DNA of 64,000 bases from NCBI GenBank assembly GCA_001556125.1, contig LSIG01000165.1, positions 52,096-116,095 of the forward strand, read 5' to 3'. Numbering within the stretch: position 1 is the first letter of the stretch; every line of letters starts with the position of its first letter. This document shows, one piece after another, positions 1 to 8,620 of this stretch. The position numbers were made by a program, and so were the translations under genes. The DNA comes from Rhizobiales bacterium CCH10-E5 (GTDB taxonomy: Bacteria > Pseudomonadota > Alphaproteobacteria > Rhizobiales > Beijerinckiaceae). The notes below the pieces were generated by a model. That model did not search any database, was not told the origin of the DNA, and saw only the letters and a program-made list of their open reading frames with translations.

Positions 1-1071
1 GAGATGGGACATCACCGCCGCCAGACGGTCATGGCTGCCGTGGTGGACATGGTCGGCCTTGGTGGCGGCGAAGAGCACTCGCTCGATGCGCGGCGCGAAC
101 AGGCTCGACAGCCAGGAATTGCGCCCGACCTGGAAGGCGGCGAGCGCCTGGCCGAGCGCGGTTTCGAGATCGGCCAGCGCGGGCGCACCGGCATCGAGTG
201 CGGCGAGCACATCGACGAGCACGATCTGGCGGTCGAGCCTGGCGAAATGATCGCGGAAGAACGGCGCCACCACGACGCGCTTATAGGCCTCGAAGCGCTC
301 CGCCATCAGTCCAGCGAGCGTGCCGGGTTGAGGCTCCGTGTCGGCGCCGAGATCGAGCGGCGCGAAGGTCAGGGCCGGCGAGCCCTCGAGGTCGCCCGGC
401 ATCAGGAAACGCCCCGGCGGCGTCACCGCCACGGCCTCGGGGTCCGCTCGCAGCCGCGCCAGATAGGCCTTGAACAGGTCGCTCGCGGCCTCCGCCGCCA
501 TCTCGTCGGGCGGACCGGCCGGATCGCGCTGCGGCAGGTCCGCAAGCCAGGCCGCCGCCGCGTCGCGGCGATGCGCCTTGCGGGCGTCGCCCACCGCCTG
601 GCGCGACCAGCTCTTGTAGTCCTGACCGATCAAAGCGAGGTCGAGCAGCCACTCGCCGGGATAGTCGACGATGTCGAGCGTCAGCGTCGCCGGCCCCTTG
701 AACCAGCCGGCGGCGCGCTCGTAGTCGATCTCGACGCGCAGCTCCGAGATCCGCCGCGTCGACTCGGGCCATCGCCGCTCCGGCCCCGTGAGCGCGGCCC
801 GGTGCGCCTCATAGGGAAAGCGCGGAATGTCCGGGTCGGGCTGCGGCACGAGGCGAACGCGGGCGATCCGCCCCTCGCTCGCCGCCTTCAGCACCGGCAG
901 GGCCGCGCCCTCGATCAGGTTCTGGATCAGCGCCGTGGTGAAGACGGTCTTGCCCGAGCGCGACAGGCCCGTCACGCCGAGCCGCAGCCGCGGCTTCGCC
1001 ATGCCGAGAAGGGAATCGCCGAAGGCCAGCGCCGCGTTGCGCGCCTCGTCGAGATAGGAGCGCTCGCTCAC
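1..1071 (-). CDS. YcjX-family P-loop NTPase (DUF463), partial at 3' end
   Basis: The frame is open from a GTG at 1071 down to base 1, so the C-terminus lies outside the window (357 codons seen). A P-loop GLSRSGKT sits at residues 35-42, and a DYPGEW motif resembling a GTPase switch element follows in the middle of the protein. This pattern is typical of the YcjX/DUF463 family of stress-associated GTP-binding proteins. The family is often encoded next to a YcjF-like membrane protein, which would be expected just left of base 1. It starts 13 bases after the sixA stop and is probably cotranscribed with sixA and the TetR gene upstream. The cellular role of the family is not well defined. Confidence 0.85.
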   Translation of the reverse strand, partial: MSERSYLDEARNAALAFGDSLLGMAKPRLRLGVTGLSRSGKTVFTTALIQNLIEGAALPVLKAASEGRIARVRLVPQPDPDIPRFPYEAHRAALTGPERRWPESTRRISELRVEIDYERAAGWFKGPATLTLDIVDYPGEWLLDLALIGQDYKSWSRQAVGDARKAHRRDAAAAWLADLPQRDPAGPPDEMAAEAASDLFKAYLARLRADPEAVAVTPPGRFLMPGDLEGSPALTFAPLDLGADTEPQPGTLAGLMAERFEAYKRVVVAPFFRDHFARLDRQIVLVDVLAALDAGAPALADLETALGQALAAFQVGRNSWLSSLFAPRIERVLFAATKADHVHHGSHDRLAAVMSHL

Positions 1072-1084
1072 GGTGCGGACAGGC

Positions 1085-1621
1085 TCACTCGTCGGGACCT
1101 TCGCCGAGCGAGGCCGGCGTCACGAAGCGGTCGAGCCGCCCGCCGCGCGCGGCGACGTCGCGCCAGTCCTCCACGGCGAAATCGAGCACGGCGAGCCCGC
1201 AGGTCGGGTATTTCTGGCTCATGCGCGAAGCCGCATAGCGGTCGCCATGGCCGGTCAGCAGCGCCGCAAGCTCCTCGAAACCGGGGTTGTGGCCGATCAT
1301 CAGCAGGGTGCGCACCACCGGCTCGGTTTCCTGCACCACCTCCAGCAGGCGCTGGGTCTTGGCCTCGTAGATGCGCGGCTCGTGCTGCACCGCCGGCTTC
1401 TCCGGCAGCATCGGCGCGACGAGCTGCCAGGTCTCCTGCGTCCGGCGCGCCGGCGAGACCAGCACGAGGTCCGGCAAGAGCAGCTCTTCGGCGAGATAGC
1501 GCCCCATCACGGGCGCGGCCTCACGCCCCCGCGTGGCGAGCGGCCGCTCGCGATCGGCCACGCCTTCGGGCCAGTTCGACTTCGCATGGCGGAGGAGCAT
1601 CAGGCGGCGCATAGCGGGCAT
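1085..1621 (-). CDS. SixA-like phosphohistidine phosphatase (histidine phosphatase family)
   Basis: This 178-residue protein opens with LMLLRHAKSNW, the RHG-type signature of the histidine phosphatase superfamily; His12 would be the phosphorylated nucleophile. A second conserved segment, MIGHNPG, supplies the other catalytic histidine. The size and lack of a signal peptide fit the SixA branch, which dephosphorylates phosphohistidine on signalling proteins in the cytoplasm. The ATG at 1621 directly abuts the TetR stop at 1622-1624, so translation may be coupled. An internal ATG three codons downstream is an alternative start. The actual substrate cannot be told from the sequence. Confidence 0.85.
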   Translation of the reverse strand: MPAMRRLMLLRHAKSNWPEGVADRERPLATRGREAAPVMGRYLAEELLLPDLVLVSPARRTQETWQLVAPMLPEKPAVQHEPRIYEAKTQRLLEVVQETEPVVRTLLMIGHNPGFEELAALLTGHGDRYAASRMSQKYPTCGLAVLDFAVEDWRDVAARGGRLDRFVTPASLGEGPDE

Positions 1622-2317
1622 CTAACCATCATACCGGCGTTTTGCGAGGGCCGGATCCGGCGCCACCGCCGCCACCAGCAACTGCATCAGGCGCCCCGAG
1701 AACAGGTCGAGCAGCGTCCCGGTTCCCGCCTCCCCGACGAGAAAGTCGAACTGGCCGTCGATCAGCAGCATCGTGAAGCCGTGGGTGAGCGACCAGACCA
1801 GCAGGATCTCGGCGAAGTCCGGCGCCGCCGCCGTGCCCTCGGGCCGAGGATCAGGCGGTGGGGCGGCCGGCCCGGCGCGATGGGCGCGCGTCTCGGCCAC
1901 GAGGATGCCGAAGGCCCGCGTTCCCGCACGCTGCATCTCGGGATCGGACGTGTCCAGCTCGCGGCGGCCGAAGACCACGCGGAACCGGCCTGGCCGTGCC
2001 AGCGCGGTCTCCAGATAGGCCTGGCAGATCGCCGCGAGCCGGCAGCCGCCGGTCGCGCTCGCCTGCGCCGCGGCGGCCTCCATCGCATCCGAGATGTCGT
2101 CGAAGCCGAGCGTCGCGACCGCTGTCAGGAGCCCGGCGAGATTGCCGAAATGATGCGCCGGCGCCGCCGCCGAGACCCCCGCCCGTCGGGCGCATTCGCG
2201 CAAGGTGAAGCCGCCGACGCCACGCTCGGCCAAGACCGCCTCGGCCGCGTCGAGCATCGCCTGGCGCAGATCGCCATGGTGATAGCCATCCCGCCCCGCC
2301 ACGCGCTTCTCCGCCAT
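1622..2317 (-). CDS. TetR/AcrR-family transcriptional repressor
   Basis: The 231-residue protein has an N-terminal TetR helix-turn-helix (about residues 10-60, with YHHGDLRQAMLDAAEAVLAE, then TLRECARRAGVSAAAPAHHF) and a helical ligand-binding C-terminal domain of the WHG type. It is divergent from the ABA4-like membrane protein gene, and the 100-base gap holds a perfect 7-5-7 palindrome just upstream of its start, so autoregulation and control of the neighbour are likely. The inducer is unknown. It is the first gene of a probable tetR-sixA-ycjX run. Confidence 0.88.
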   Translation of the reverse strand: MAEKRVAGRDGYHHGDLRQAMLDAAEAVLAERGVGGFTLRECARRAGVSAAAPAHHFGNLAGLLTAVATLGFDDISDAMEAAAAQASATGGCRLAAICQAYLETALARPGRFRVVFGRRELDTSDPEMQRAGTRAFGILVAETRAHRAGPAAPPPDPRPEGTAAAPDFAEILLVWSLTHGFTMLLIDGQFDFLVGEAGTGTLLDLFSGRLMQLLVAAVAPDPALAKRRYDG

Positions 2318-2347
2318 GCCGCCGGCCTCCCTCGGCCGCAGCCGCTC

Positions 2348-2366
2348 ATCTTGACAGCATCAAGAT
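2348..2366. promoter_or_regulatory. Inverted repeat, probable TetR operator between divergent promoters
   Basis: ATCTTGA-CAGCA-TCAAGAT is a perfect palindrome with 7-base arms and a 5-base spacer, 31-49 bases upstream of the TetR start. It contains a consensus -35 hexamer TTGACA (2351-2356) pointing at the ABA4-like gene, and on the other strand overlaps a possible -10 (TATCTT, 16 bases after TTGTCT) for the TetR gene. A bound repressor would block both promoters. The promoter assignments are inferred. Confidence 0.65.
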
Positions 2367-2417
2367 AACGCCTTACGCCAAAGAGACAACTTAACACTGT
2401 ACAGATCCGAGATCGCG

Positions 2418-3683
2418 ATGGGCCCGCTCGACTTCGACGCCGCCTTCTCCGCCGCCGGCGCGCTGGCGATGGCAGGCTGGGCGAGCATGATCCTGCTGCC
2501 GCGCTGGCGGGGCCTCTCGCAGCGCCTCGCGGGCCTCGTCATCCCGGCGATCCTCTCCCTCGGCTACGTCGTTCTCGTCGCGGTGCATTGGCACGGGGCG
2601 AGCGGCGGCTTTGGCTCGCTCGACCAGGTCGCCGCGCTCTTCGGCTCCCGCCCCCTGCTGCTGGCCGGCTGGGTCCACTACCTCGCCTTCGACCTCCTGG
2701 TCGGAAGCTGGATCCTGCGGCGCTCGCAGGCTGAAGCCGTGCCGCACGGCCTCGTCGTGCCGGTGCTGCTGCTGACCTTTCTCTTCGGCCCGCTCGGCTA
2801 CCTCGCCTACGTCTGGCTGGAGGCGAGCATCCGCGCCGCGCGGGAGGACCGGATCGCGCGGTTGCAGGCGCGTTTGCCGGCCTGGCTGCGGGCGCTGGAG
2901 ATCGAGCCGCGCCTGATGGCTGCGGCCTTGGCAATGCTGGCGCTCGCCATCCCCACGACGCTCGCCGCGCTGATCGACCCGCGCCTGTTTCAGGGCGTCG
3001 ATGCCTGGATCAAGCCGCTCAAGTTCGAGATTTCGATCGCGCTTTATCTGGCGACGCTCGCCCTGTTCGTCCCGCTGACGAGCGAGCGCTTTCGCGCCGG
3101 GCTCGCCGGGCGCTACCTGATCTGGCCAGTGATCGTGCCGCTGTTTCTCGAGGTCTTCTATATCGGCTGGCGCGCCTCGCGCCTCGAAGCCTCGCACTAC
3201 AATGCCGACGACGCCCTCGGCGCGGCGCTTTACACGGCGATGGGGATCGCGGCCGTGATGTTCACGCTGGCGCCGGCGGTGCTGGCCTGGGGGCTGGCGC
3301 GGCACGACGCGGCCGCGCTGCCCGCGCCCTTGCGGCTCTCGCTGATCGGCGGCCTCGGCCTGACCACCCTGCTCGGGCTCGTCAGCGGCTTCGCGCTCGG
3401 CGGCAGCCCGACCGGCCATTACGTCGGGACCGTGCCGCCCGCCCATGCCACCCTGCCCCTGCTGGGCTGGTCGCTGGAGATCGGGGACCTGCGCGTGCCG
3501 CACTTCCTCGGCCTGCACGCGCTGCAGATCGTCCCGCTCTTCGGGCTCTTGGTCTGGACGGCGACGCGACACGCGAGAAGGGGCATCGCCGCCGTCGCGC
3601 TCTTCGCGACGGCCTATGCGGGGATCACGCTGATGGCGCTGGCGGCGGCCCTGCGCGGTCGGCCGCTGCTGGGCTGGACCTGA
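2418..3683 (+). CDS. ABA4-like (DUF4281) multi-pass membrane protein with extra C-terminal membrane domain
   Basis: The N-terminal ~140 residues resemble the ABA4/DUF4281 family (WVHYLAFDLLVGSWI and FGPLGYLAYV segments). About 280 further residues form additional hydrophobic spans, for a total of roughly ten. Plant ABA4 is needed for neoxanthin formation; the bacterial relatives have no firmly established reaction. The gene is divergent from the TetR regulator and probably under its control. The start at 2418 has only a weak ribosome site (GAG 10 bases upstream). The C-terminal region has no recognisable family to me. Confidence 0.75.
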   Translation: MGPLDFDAAFSAAGALAMAGWASMILLPRWRGLSQRLAGLVIPAILSLGYVVLVAVHWHGASGGFGSLDQVAALFGSRPLLLAGWVHYLAFDLLVGSWILRRSQAEAVPHGLVVPVLLLTFLFGPLGYLAYVWLEASIRAAREDRIARLQARLPAWLRALEIEPRLMAAALAMLALAIPTTLAALIDPRLFQGVDAWIKPLKFEISIALYLATLALFVPLTSERFRAGLAGRYLIWPVIVPLFLEVFYIGWRASRLEASHYNADDALGAALYTAMGIAAVMFTLAPAVLAWGLARHDAAALPAPLRLSLIGGLGLTTLLGLVSGFALGGSPTGHYVGTVPPAHATLPLLGWSLEIGDLRVPHFLGLHALQIVPLFGLLVWTATRHARRGIAAVALFATAYAGITLMALAAALRGRPLLGWT

Positions 3684-3696
3684 AACTGGCGCGCGC

Positions 3697-4605
3697 TCAA
3701 TCGAGCTTCAGGCTGCCGCGCAGGCCCCGGCTGTCGAGGCCGCGGCTCTCCAGCATGAGCGAAGCGAGCCGCGCATCCGGCCGGGCCGCCGGCGCTGCAA
3801 CCGACGCCGTCTTGCGGGTCAGCCCGAGATCCATCGGGCGACCGGGCGGCAGCGGGGCGGTGACGAGGACATTCGCCGCCAGCGCGACCGGCGCGACGGT
3901 GGCCGGCGCCTGGGGCGCGAAGGCGAGCGGCGCGCTGGCGAAGGAGGTCGGCACGGCGGAGGCACTCGTCGCGATCGGCGTCGAGGCAGAGGCGAGCTGG
4001 TAGCCCGTCTCCTCGATGCGGCGACGCTCCGGACGCTCGCCCTTCACATAGAAGGCGTTGCCGCCGGCGACGGTGACGTAATGCATGTTCGGATAGGAGA
4101 AGCGCAGCCCCGCCATATGAAAGTGCTTGGCGTTGCCGACGGCCTCGTTGCGCTTGCCGGCCAGGATATCCTCGGCGACGGCCGCGACCTTCGGCAGGTC
4201 GCGCGGCGACATCGACCGCGTGAGCACGCCCGGCGCGAATTGCCGCGGTGCGCCGACGACGCTGCAGATCGTCTCGGGCTTGTTGGCCGCTTCGACCCGG
4301 TTCAGCACCACAGTCCCGACACCGAGAAGCCCGGCCTCGCTGGAGCGGTTCGATTCGAAATACATCGCGCGGACGAGACATTCCTTCTCACGCGGATCGG
4401 CCTTGGCCAGTTCGATCGCCTGCTTGCGCTTCTCGTGAGGCTTGGCGGCGGTCGGGGTCGGCTTCGTCGCGGCAGTCTCGACCGGCGACAGGCTGCACGC
4501 GCCGAGCGCCGGAGCCGCCAGTCCGATCAGCAGCGGGATCGCCTTGCGGCGGTGGCGGAGAAAGCCCGCGGAACGGACGGCTTCGGCAGCAGTTTTGGCG
4601 CGCAT
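3697..4605 (-). CDS. SleB-type cell wall hydrolase, lipoprotein
   Basis: The 302-residue protein has an N-terminal hydrophobic stretch ending in LGAC (lipobox, Cys at about residue 36). A SleB/Hydrolase_2 domain follows (about 70-195), recognised by CLVRAMYFESNRSSEAGLLG, the conserved Glu region, and by GNAKHFH and YVTVAGGNAFY. The last ~100 residues are Ala/Pro-rich and probably disordered. It should act on peptidoglycan from the cell envelope side. A TTAA-N7-TTAA box lies 80-94 bases upstream, suggesting cell-cycle control by CtrA. The gene is convergent with the ABA4-like gene, 13 bases apart. Confidence 0.87.
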   Translation of the reverse strand: MRAKTAAEAVRSAGFLRHRRKAIPLLIGLAAPALGACSLSPVETAATKPTPTAAKPHEKRKQAIELAKADPREKECLVRAMYFESNRSSEAGLLGVGTVVLNRVEAANKPETICSVVGAPRQFAPGVLTRSMSPRDLPKVAAVAEDILAGKRNEAVGNAKHFHMAGLRFSYPNMHYVTVAGGNAFYVKGERPERRRIEETGYQLASASTPIATSASAVPTSFASAPLAFAPQAPATVAPVALAANVLVTAPLPPGRPMDLGLTRKTASVAAPAARPDARLASLMLESRGLDSRGLRGSLKLD

Positions 4606-4684
4606 CGAGCGGCGGCCTCCTGATTTCGGGCGGCGGCCACCGCAAGCGGCGGCCCCTCGTCACCGGCAAGGAACGCCGCTCTCC

Positions 4685-4699
4685 TTAACAGAAAGTTAA
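4685..4699 (-). promoter_or_regulatory. Candidate CtrA box upstream of the SleB hydrolase gene
   Basis: TTAA-CAGAAAG-TTAA matches the alphaproteobacterial CtrA consensus TTAA-N7-TTAA exactly and is also a TTAAC/GTTAA palindrome. It lies 80-94 bases upstream of the SleB-type gene start and 55 bases beyond the MoxR stop. CtrA control of cell wall hydrolases is common in the class. The match is short, so chance cannot be excluded, though AT-rich 15-mers are rare in this GC-rich DNA. Confidence 0.45.
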
Positions 4700-4753
4700 T
4701 GGGCGGCGAAAGAGGGATTGGCGTCGTCGCGCCAATGCCCCCTGAAAGGCCCC

Positions 4754-5599
4754 TCAGCGCCCCTCGCGCCGGGTCATGAAGGCCAATTTCTCGAACAGTG
4801 AGACGTCCTGCTCGTTCTTCAGCAGCGCGCCGTGCAGCGGCGGGATCAGCTTTCGGGGATCGCGCTCGCGCAGCATCTCCGGCGTCATCTCCTCGGCGAC
4901 GAGCAGCTTCAGCCAGTCGAGCAGCTCCGAGGTCGAGGGCTTCTTCTTCAGGCCGGGCAACTCGCGCACCTCGAAGAAGAGCTTCAGCGCCTCCTCCATC
5001 AGCCGCTTCTTGATGCCGGGGAAATGCACCTCGACGATCGCCTGCATCGTCTGCGCGTCGGGGAAGCGGATGTAGTGGAAGAAGCAGCGGCGCAGGAAGG
5101 CGTCGGGCAGCTCCTTCTCGTTGTTGGAGGTGATGATGATCACCGGCCGCTGGGCCGCGCGCACCGTCTCGCCGGTCTCGTAGACATGGAACTCCATGCG
5201 GTCGAGCTCGAGCAGAAGGTCGTTGGGAAACTCGATATCGGCCTTGTCGATCTCGTCGATCAGCAGCACCGGCCGCACCGGCGCGACGAAGGCCTCCCAG
5301 AGCTTGCCGCGGCGGATGTAGTTGGCGATGTCCGAGACGCGGGGGTCGCCGAGCTGGCTGTCGCGCAGGCGGCTGACGGCATCGTATTCGTAGAGGCCCT
5401 GCTGCGCCTTGGTCGTCGACTTGACGTGCCAGGTGATCAGCGGCGCGCCGAGCGCGGCCGCGATCTCCTCGGCGAGCACGGTCTTGCCGGTGCCGGGCTC
5501 GCCTTTCACTAGGAGCGGGCGCTGCAGCCGGATCGCGGCATTGACGGCGACCGTCAGGTCTTCAGTGGCGACATAGTTCTCGGTGCCGGTGAAACGCAT
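4754..5599 (-). CDS. MoxR-family AAA+ ATPase
   Basis: The start chosen is the ATG at 5599, giving MRFTGTENYVATEDL and 281 residues, the usual family size; an upstream in-frame extension looks non-coding. Walker A GEPGTGKT is at residues 33-40 and Walker B LLIDEIDKAD around 112-121, followed by a sensor-1 IITSNNEKELPDAFLRRCFF segment. MoxR proteins remodel or load metal cofactors, normally with a VWA-domain partner (CoxE-like) encoded next to them. No VWA gene is adjacent here. Confidence 0.9.
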   Translation of the reverse strand: MRFTGTENYVATEDLTVAVNAAIRLQRPLLVKGEPGTGKTVLAEEIAAALGAPLITWHVKSTTKAQQGLYEYDAVSRLRDSQLGDPRVSDIANYIRRGKLWEAFVAPVRPVLLIDEIDKADIEFPNDLLLELDRMEFHVYETGETVRAAQRPVIIITSNNEKELPDAFLRRCFFHYIRFPDAQTMQAIVEVHFPGIKKRLMEEALKLFFEVRELPGLKKKPSTSELLDWLKLLVAEEMTPEMLRERDPRKLIPPLHGALLKNEQDVSLFEKLAFMTRREGR

Positions 5600-5811
5600 G
5601 GAGGGGCCTTCTGAGAGCGAGCGCCGGACGCTACCCCGGATGTGCCCGGCGGGAAACCGCCTCGCGACGGGCCCGCGCAAGGCCAAGCGGCTAAGCCCCG
5701 ATGGCGACAAGCAGAATTCGCCCTTGCGCCGTGCCGCGCCGGTTGTGTCGGCGCGGCCGAAACCGCACAGTCGAAACACTCTCCTCCTCCTTCCGAATCG
5801 CAAGGCACCTC

Positions 5812-7602
5812 TTGGCCGCCACCGTCGACCCTTCCGTCTACAAGGACGCTGCCGTGGTGCTCGCGACGGCGGGCGTGATCGTGCCCTTCGCCAAGAGCTT
5901 CAAGATCAATTCGGTCGTCGCCTTCATGGCCTGCGGCGCGCTGCTCGGGCCCTTCGGCCTCGGCGGGCTCGTCTCCTCGATTCCGCTGCTCAGCACGATC
6001 ACTGTTTCGAGCCCCGAGGCACTGGCCGGCCCGGCCGAACTCGGCGTCGCCTTCCTGTTGTTCGTGATCGGGCTGGAGCTCTCCTTCGAGCGCCTCAAGA
6101 CCATGCGCCGCCTCGTCTTCGGGCTCGGCCTCGGGCAGATCGTCCTGTCGGCGGCCGCGATCGGGGGCGTTGCCTATGCGCTCGGCCAGCCGGCCACGGC
6201 AGCGCTGATCATCGGCTTCGGCCTCGCCTTGTCATCGACGGCGATGGTGGTCGAACTCCTCTCGGCAAAGAGACGGATGACCTCTTCGGCCGGTCGCGCC
6301 AGCTTCGCGGTGCTGATCAGCCAGGACATCGCGGTCGTGCCGCTGCTCTTCCTCGTCAGCGTGCTCGGCGCGCAGGGCGGCGGCGGCTCTCTGCTGGCGG
6401 GCCTCGTCCAGGCCCTGCTCCAGGCCTTCGCCGCGATCGCCGTGATCGTGCTTGTCGGCGGGCGGGCGCTGCGGCCCCTCTTCCGCCTGGTCGCCTCGAC
6501 CGACTCCTCCGAGAGCTTCATGGCGGCGACGCTGCTGATCGCGCTCGGCACCGGGATGATCGCCGCCGCAGCCGGACTCTCCATGGGGCTGGGTGCCTTC
6601 ATCGCCGGTCTGCTACTCGCCGAGACCGAATATCGCCGCGCCATCGAGGTGACGATCGAGCCGTTCAAGTCGCTGCTGATCGGCGTCTTCTTCCTCACCG
6701 TCGGCATGGGCGTGAACCCGGCCGAGATCGCGGCCCACCCCTATGCCATCCTCGGCATCGCGGTCGGCCTCTTCGCCGCCAAGTCCCTGCTGGTCTACGC
6801 CCTCGCCCGCCTGTTGAAACTGTCGAAGGCGACCGCGCTGGAAACCGCGATCATGCTGGGCCCAGGCGGCGAATTCGCCTTCGTGCTGCTCAGCGGCGCC
6901 GTCGCGGCGAAGCTGCTGGAGCAGGCGCCGGCGAGCCTGGTTCTTGCCAGCGTCTCGCTGACGATGATCGCGCTGCCGCTGCTCGCCCGTCTCGCCCGCA
7001 GCCTGGCGCGGACGCTGGCCGTGCCGGTGGCCCTGCCGGAGGAGGCGCAGATCCTGCCGCCCGACGACCACACCGCGCGCGCCATCGTCGTCGGCGGCGG
7101 CCGTGTCGGCCAGCTCGTCGGCAGCATGCTGGAGGAGCATCGGCAGCCTTACATCGTGATCGACGCCGACCCGATGCTGATCGCCGCCCAGCGCCGCGCC
7201 GGCCGTCCGGCCTTCTATGGCGACGCGACGCGGCCCGATTTCCTGCGCCTCTGCGGCGTCATGGAAGCGACGACCCTGATCGTCACCATCGACAATCCCC
7301 GTGCGGTCGACGCGATCGTGACCGCTGCGCGTGACTTGCGGCCCGATCTCGTCATCGTCGCCCGCGCGCGCGATGCCGACCATGCCCGCCATCTCTACAA
7401 GATCGGCGTCAACGACGCGGTTCCGGAGACGATCGAGGCCAGCCTGCAGCTCTCGGAGGCCGCTCTCGTCGGCCTCGGCGTGCCGATGGGCTTCGTGATC
7501 GCCTCGATTCACGAGCGGCGGGACGGATTCCGCGCGCTGCTCAAGCCGTCAGACGGTGCCGCTCCCGCCCTTCCGCGCCACACAGGCTCGCGAAGGCTGT
7601 AG
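5812..7602 (+). CDS. CPA2-family monovalent cation:proton antiporter with TrkA-N domain (KefB/KefC-like)
   Basis: An antiporter domain of about 12 membrane spans covers residues ~1-400 (motifs ACGALLGPFGLG, LFVIGLELSFERL, GPGGEFAFVLLS). A cytosolic Rossmann RCK/TrkA-N domain begins near residue 424 (AIVVGGGRVGQLVG), with the ADATRPDFL-type nucleotide loop following. I prefer the TTG at 5812, preceded by AAGG, because the in-frame ATG at 5701 adds an Arg/Cys-rich tail that does not look like protein and would overlap the moxR leader. Its 3' end overlaps the convergent glycosyltransferase gene by 62 bases. It probably exchanges K+ or Na+ for H+ across the inner membrane. Confidence 0.88.
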   Translation: MAATVDPSVYKDAAVVLATAGVIVPFAKSFKINSVVAFMACGALLGPFGLGGLVSSIPLLSTITVSSPEALAGPAELGVAFLLFVIGLELSFERLKTMRRLVFGLGLGQIVLSAAAIGGVAYALGQPATAALIIGFGLALSSTAMVVELLSAKRRMTSSAGRASFAVLISQDIAVVPLLFLVSVLGAQGGGGSLLAGLVQALLQAFAAIAVIVLVGGRALRPLFRLVASTDSSESFMAATLLIALGTGMIAAAAGLSMGLGAFIAGLLLAETEYRRAIEVTIEPFKSLLIGVFFLTVGMGVNPAEIAAHPYAILGIAVGLFAAKSLLVYALARLLKLSKATALETAIMLGPGGEFAFVLLSGAVAAKLLEQAPASLVLASVSLTMIALPLLARLARSLARTLAVPVALPEEAQILPPDDHTARAIVVGGGRVGQLVGSMLEEHRQPYIVIDADPMLIAAQRRAGRPAFYGDATRPDFLRLCGVMEATTLIVTIDNPRAVDAIVTAARDLRPDLVIVARARDADHARHLYKIGVNDAVPETIEASLQLSEAALVGLGVPMGFVIASIHERRDGFRALLKPSDGAAPALPRHTGSRRL

Positions 7603-8620
7603 TGTCAAGCGCCGCCTGGGGCCGCGCCACCCGCCGGATATGCCCGTAGAACTGGGACGCGCTGGCCTGCCAGCAGTGGCGCCCGGCGAGTTCCAGACAG
7701 ATCTCGCGCGGAATCCGCAGCGCCTGCAGCGCGGCCGAACGCAGATCCTCGTCCAGCACCGCCGCGCCGCTGCCGGCGAAGACGTCGCGCGGGCCCTGCA
7801 CCGGGAAGGCCGCGACCGGAAGCCCGCTCGCCGCCGCCTCCAGCAGGACGATGCCGAAGGTGTCGGTCAGGCTCGGGAAGACGAAGACGTCGGAGGAGGC
7901 GTAGATCGCGGCCAGGTCCTCGCCCTCGCGGGTCCCGAGGAAGACGGCGTCCGGATAGGCGCGCTGCAGATCGGCCCGCGCCGGCCCGTCACCGACCACG
8001 ACCTTGCTGCCCGGCAGCCGCAGCGACAGGAAGGCGTCGAGATTCTTCTCGACCGCGACCCGGCCGACGCTCAGGAAGATCGGCCGCGGCAGATCGAGCA
8101 CGCTCTGCAGCCGCGGATGGAACAGCGCCAGATCGACGCCACGCCCCCAGCGCACGATGTTGCCGAAGCCGTGCTGGCGCAGTTCCGTCTCGACGGTCGC
8201 GGTCGAGACCATCACCGCCGCGGCCGGACCATGGAAGCGGCGCAGGAAGCCGTAACTCCAGCTTTCGGGAATCGGCCAGCGCGCCGCGACATATTGCGGG
8301 AAGCGGGTGTGGTAGCTCGTCGTGAAGACGCGCTTCTGCGCGAGGCAGACGGCGCGAGCGAGCCAGCCGATCGGCCCTTCGGTGGCGATATGGACATGAT
8401 CCGGCGCGAAATCGGCGATGCGCTCGGCGATGGCGCGCTGCGTCGCCAGCGCGATGCGGATGTCGGGGTAGCTCGGCAGGCTGATCTGACGGAAGCCTTC
8501 CGGCGTCAGCATCTTCGGGGTGACGCCGAAATCCGGACCCGCCTCCGCCATGCGCTCCAGCGAGCGCACGACGCCGTTGATCTGCGGACGCCAGGCATCC
8601 GTCGCGACCAGAACCCGCAT
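7541..8620 (-). CDS. GT4-type glycosyltransferase, probable lipid glycosylation
   Basis: The 359-residue protein starts MRVLVATDAWRPQINGV, the glycine/Asn loop typical of GT4 enzymes of the mannosyltransferase/SqdX-like type. The C-terminal donor site carries SVGRVAVEKN and the E-x7-E type motif DTFGIVLLEAAASG. Its ATG overlaps the TGA of the upstream phosphatase gene (ATGA, 8618-8622), so the two are translationally coupled. Pairing with an LpxH-like phosphatase suggests a membrane glycolipid or lipid A-related role; the sugar and acceptor are unknown. The 3' end overlaps the antiporter gene tail to tail. Confidence 0.85.
   Translation of the reverse strand: MRVLVATDAWRPQINGVVRSLERMAEAGPDFGVTPKMLTPEGFRQISLPSYPDIRIALATQRAIAERIADFAPDHVHIATEGPIGWLARAVCLAQKRVFTTSYHTRFPQYVAARWPIPESWSYGFLRRFHGPAAAVMVSTATVETELRQHGFGNIVRWGRGVDLALFHPRLQSVLDLPRPIFLSVGRVAVEKNLDAFLSLRLPGSKVVVGDGPARADLQRAYPDAVFLGTREGEDLAAIYASSDVFVFPSLTDTFGIVLLEAAASGLPVAAFPVQGPRDVFAGSGAAVLDEDLRSAALQALRIPREICLELAGRHCWQASASQFYGHIRRVARPQAALDTTAFASLCGAEGRERHRLTA

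Noticed and set aside
4..1614. Long plus-strand open frame opposite ycjX and sixA
   Set aside because: It is Arg/Gly-rich and lies antisense to two genes with clear motifs; a shadow of high GC codon bias.
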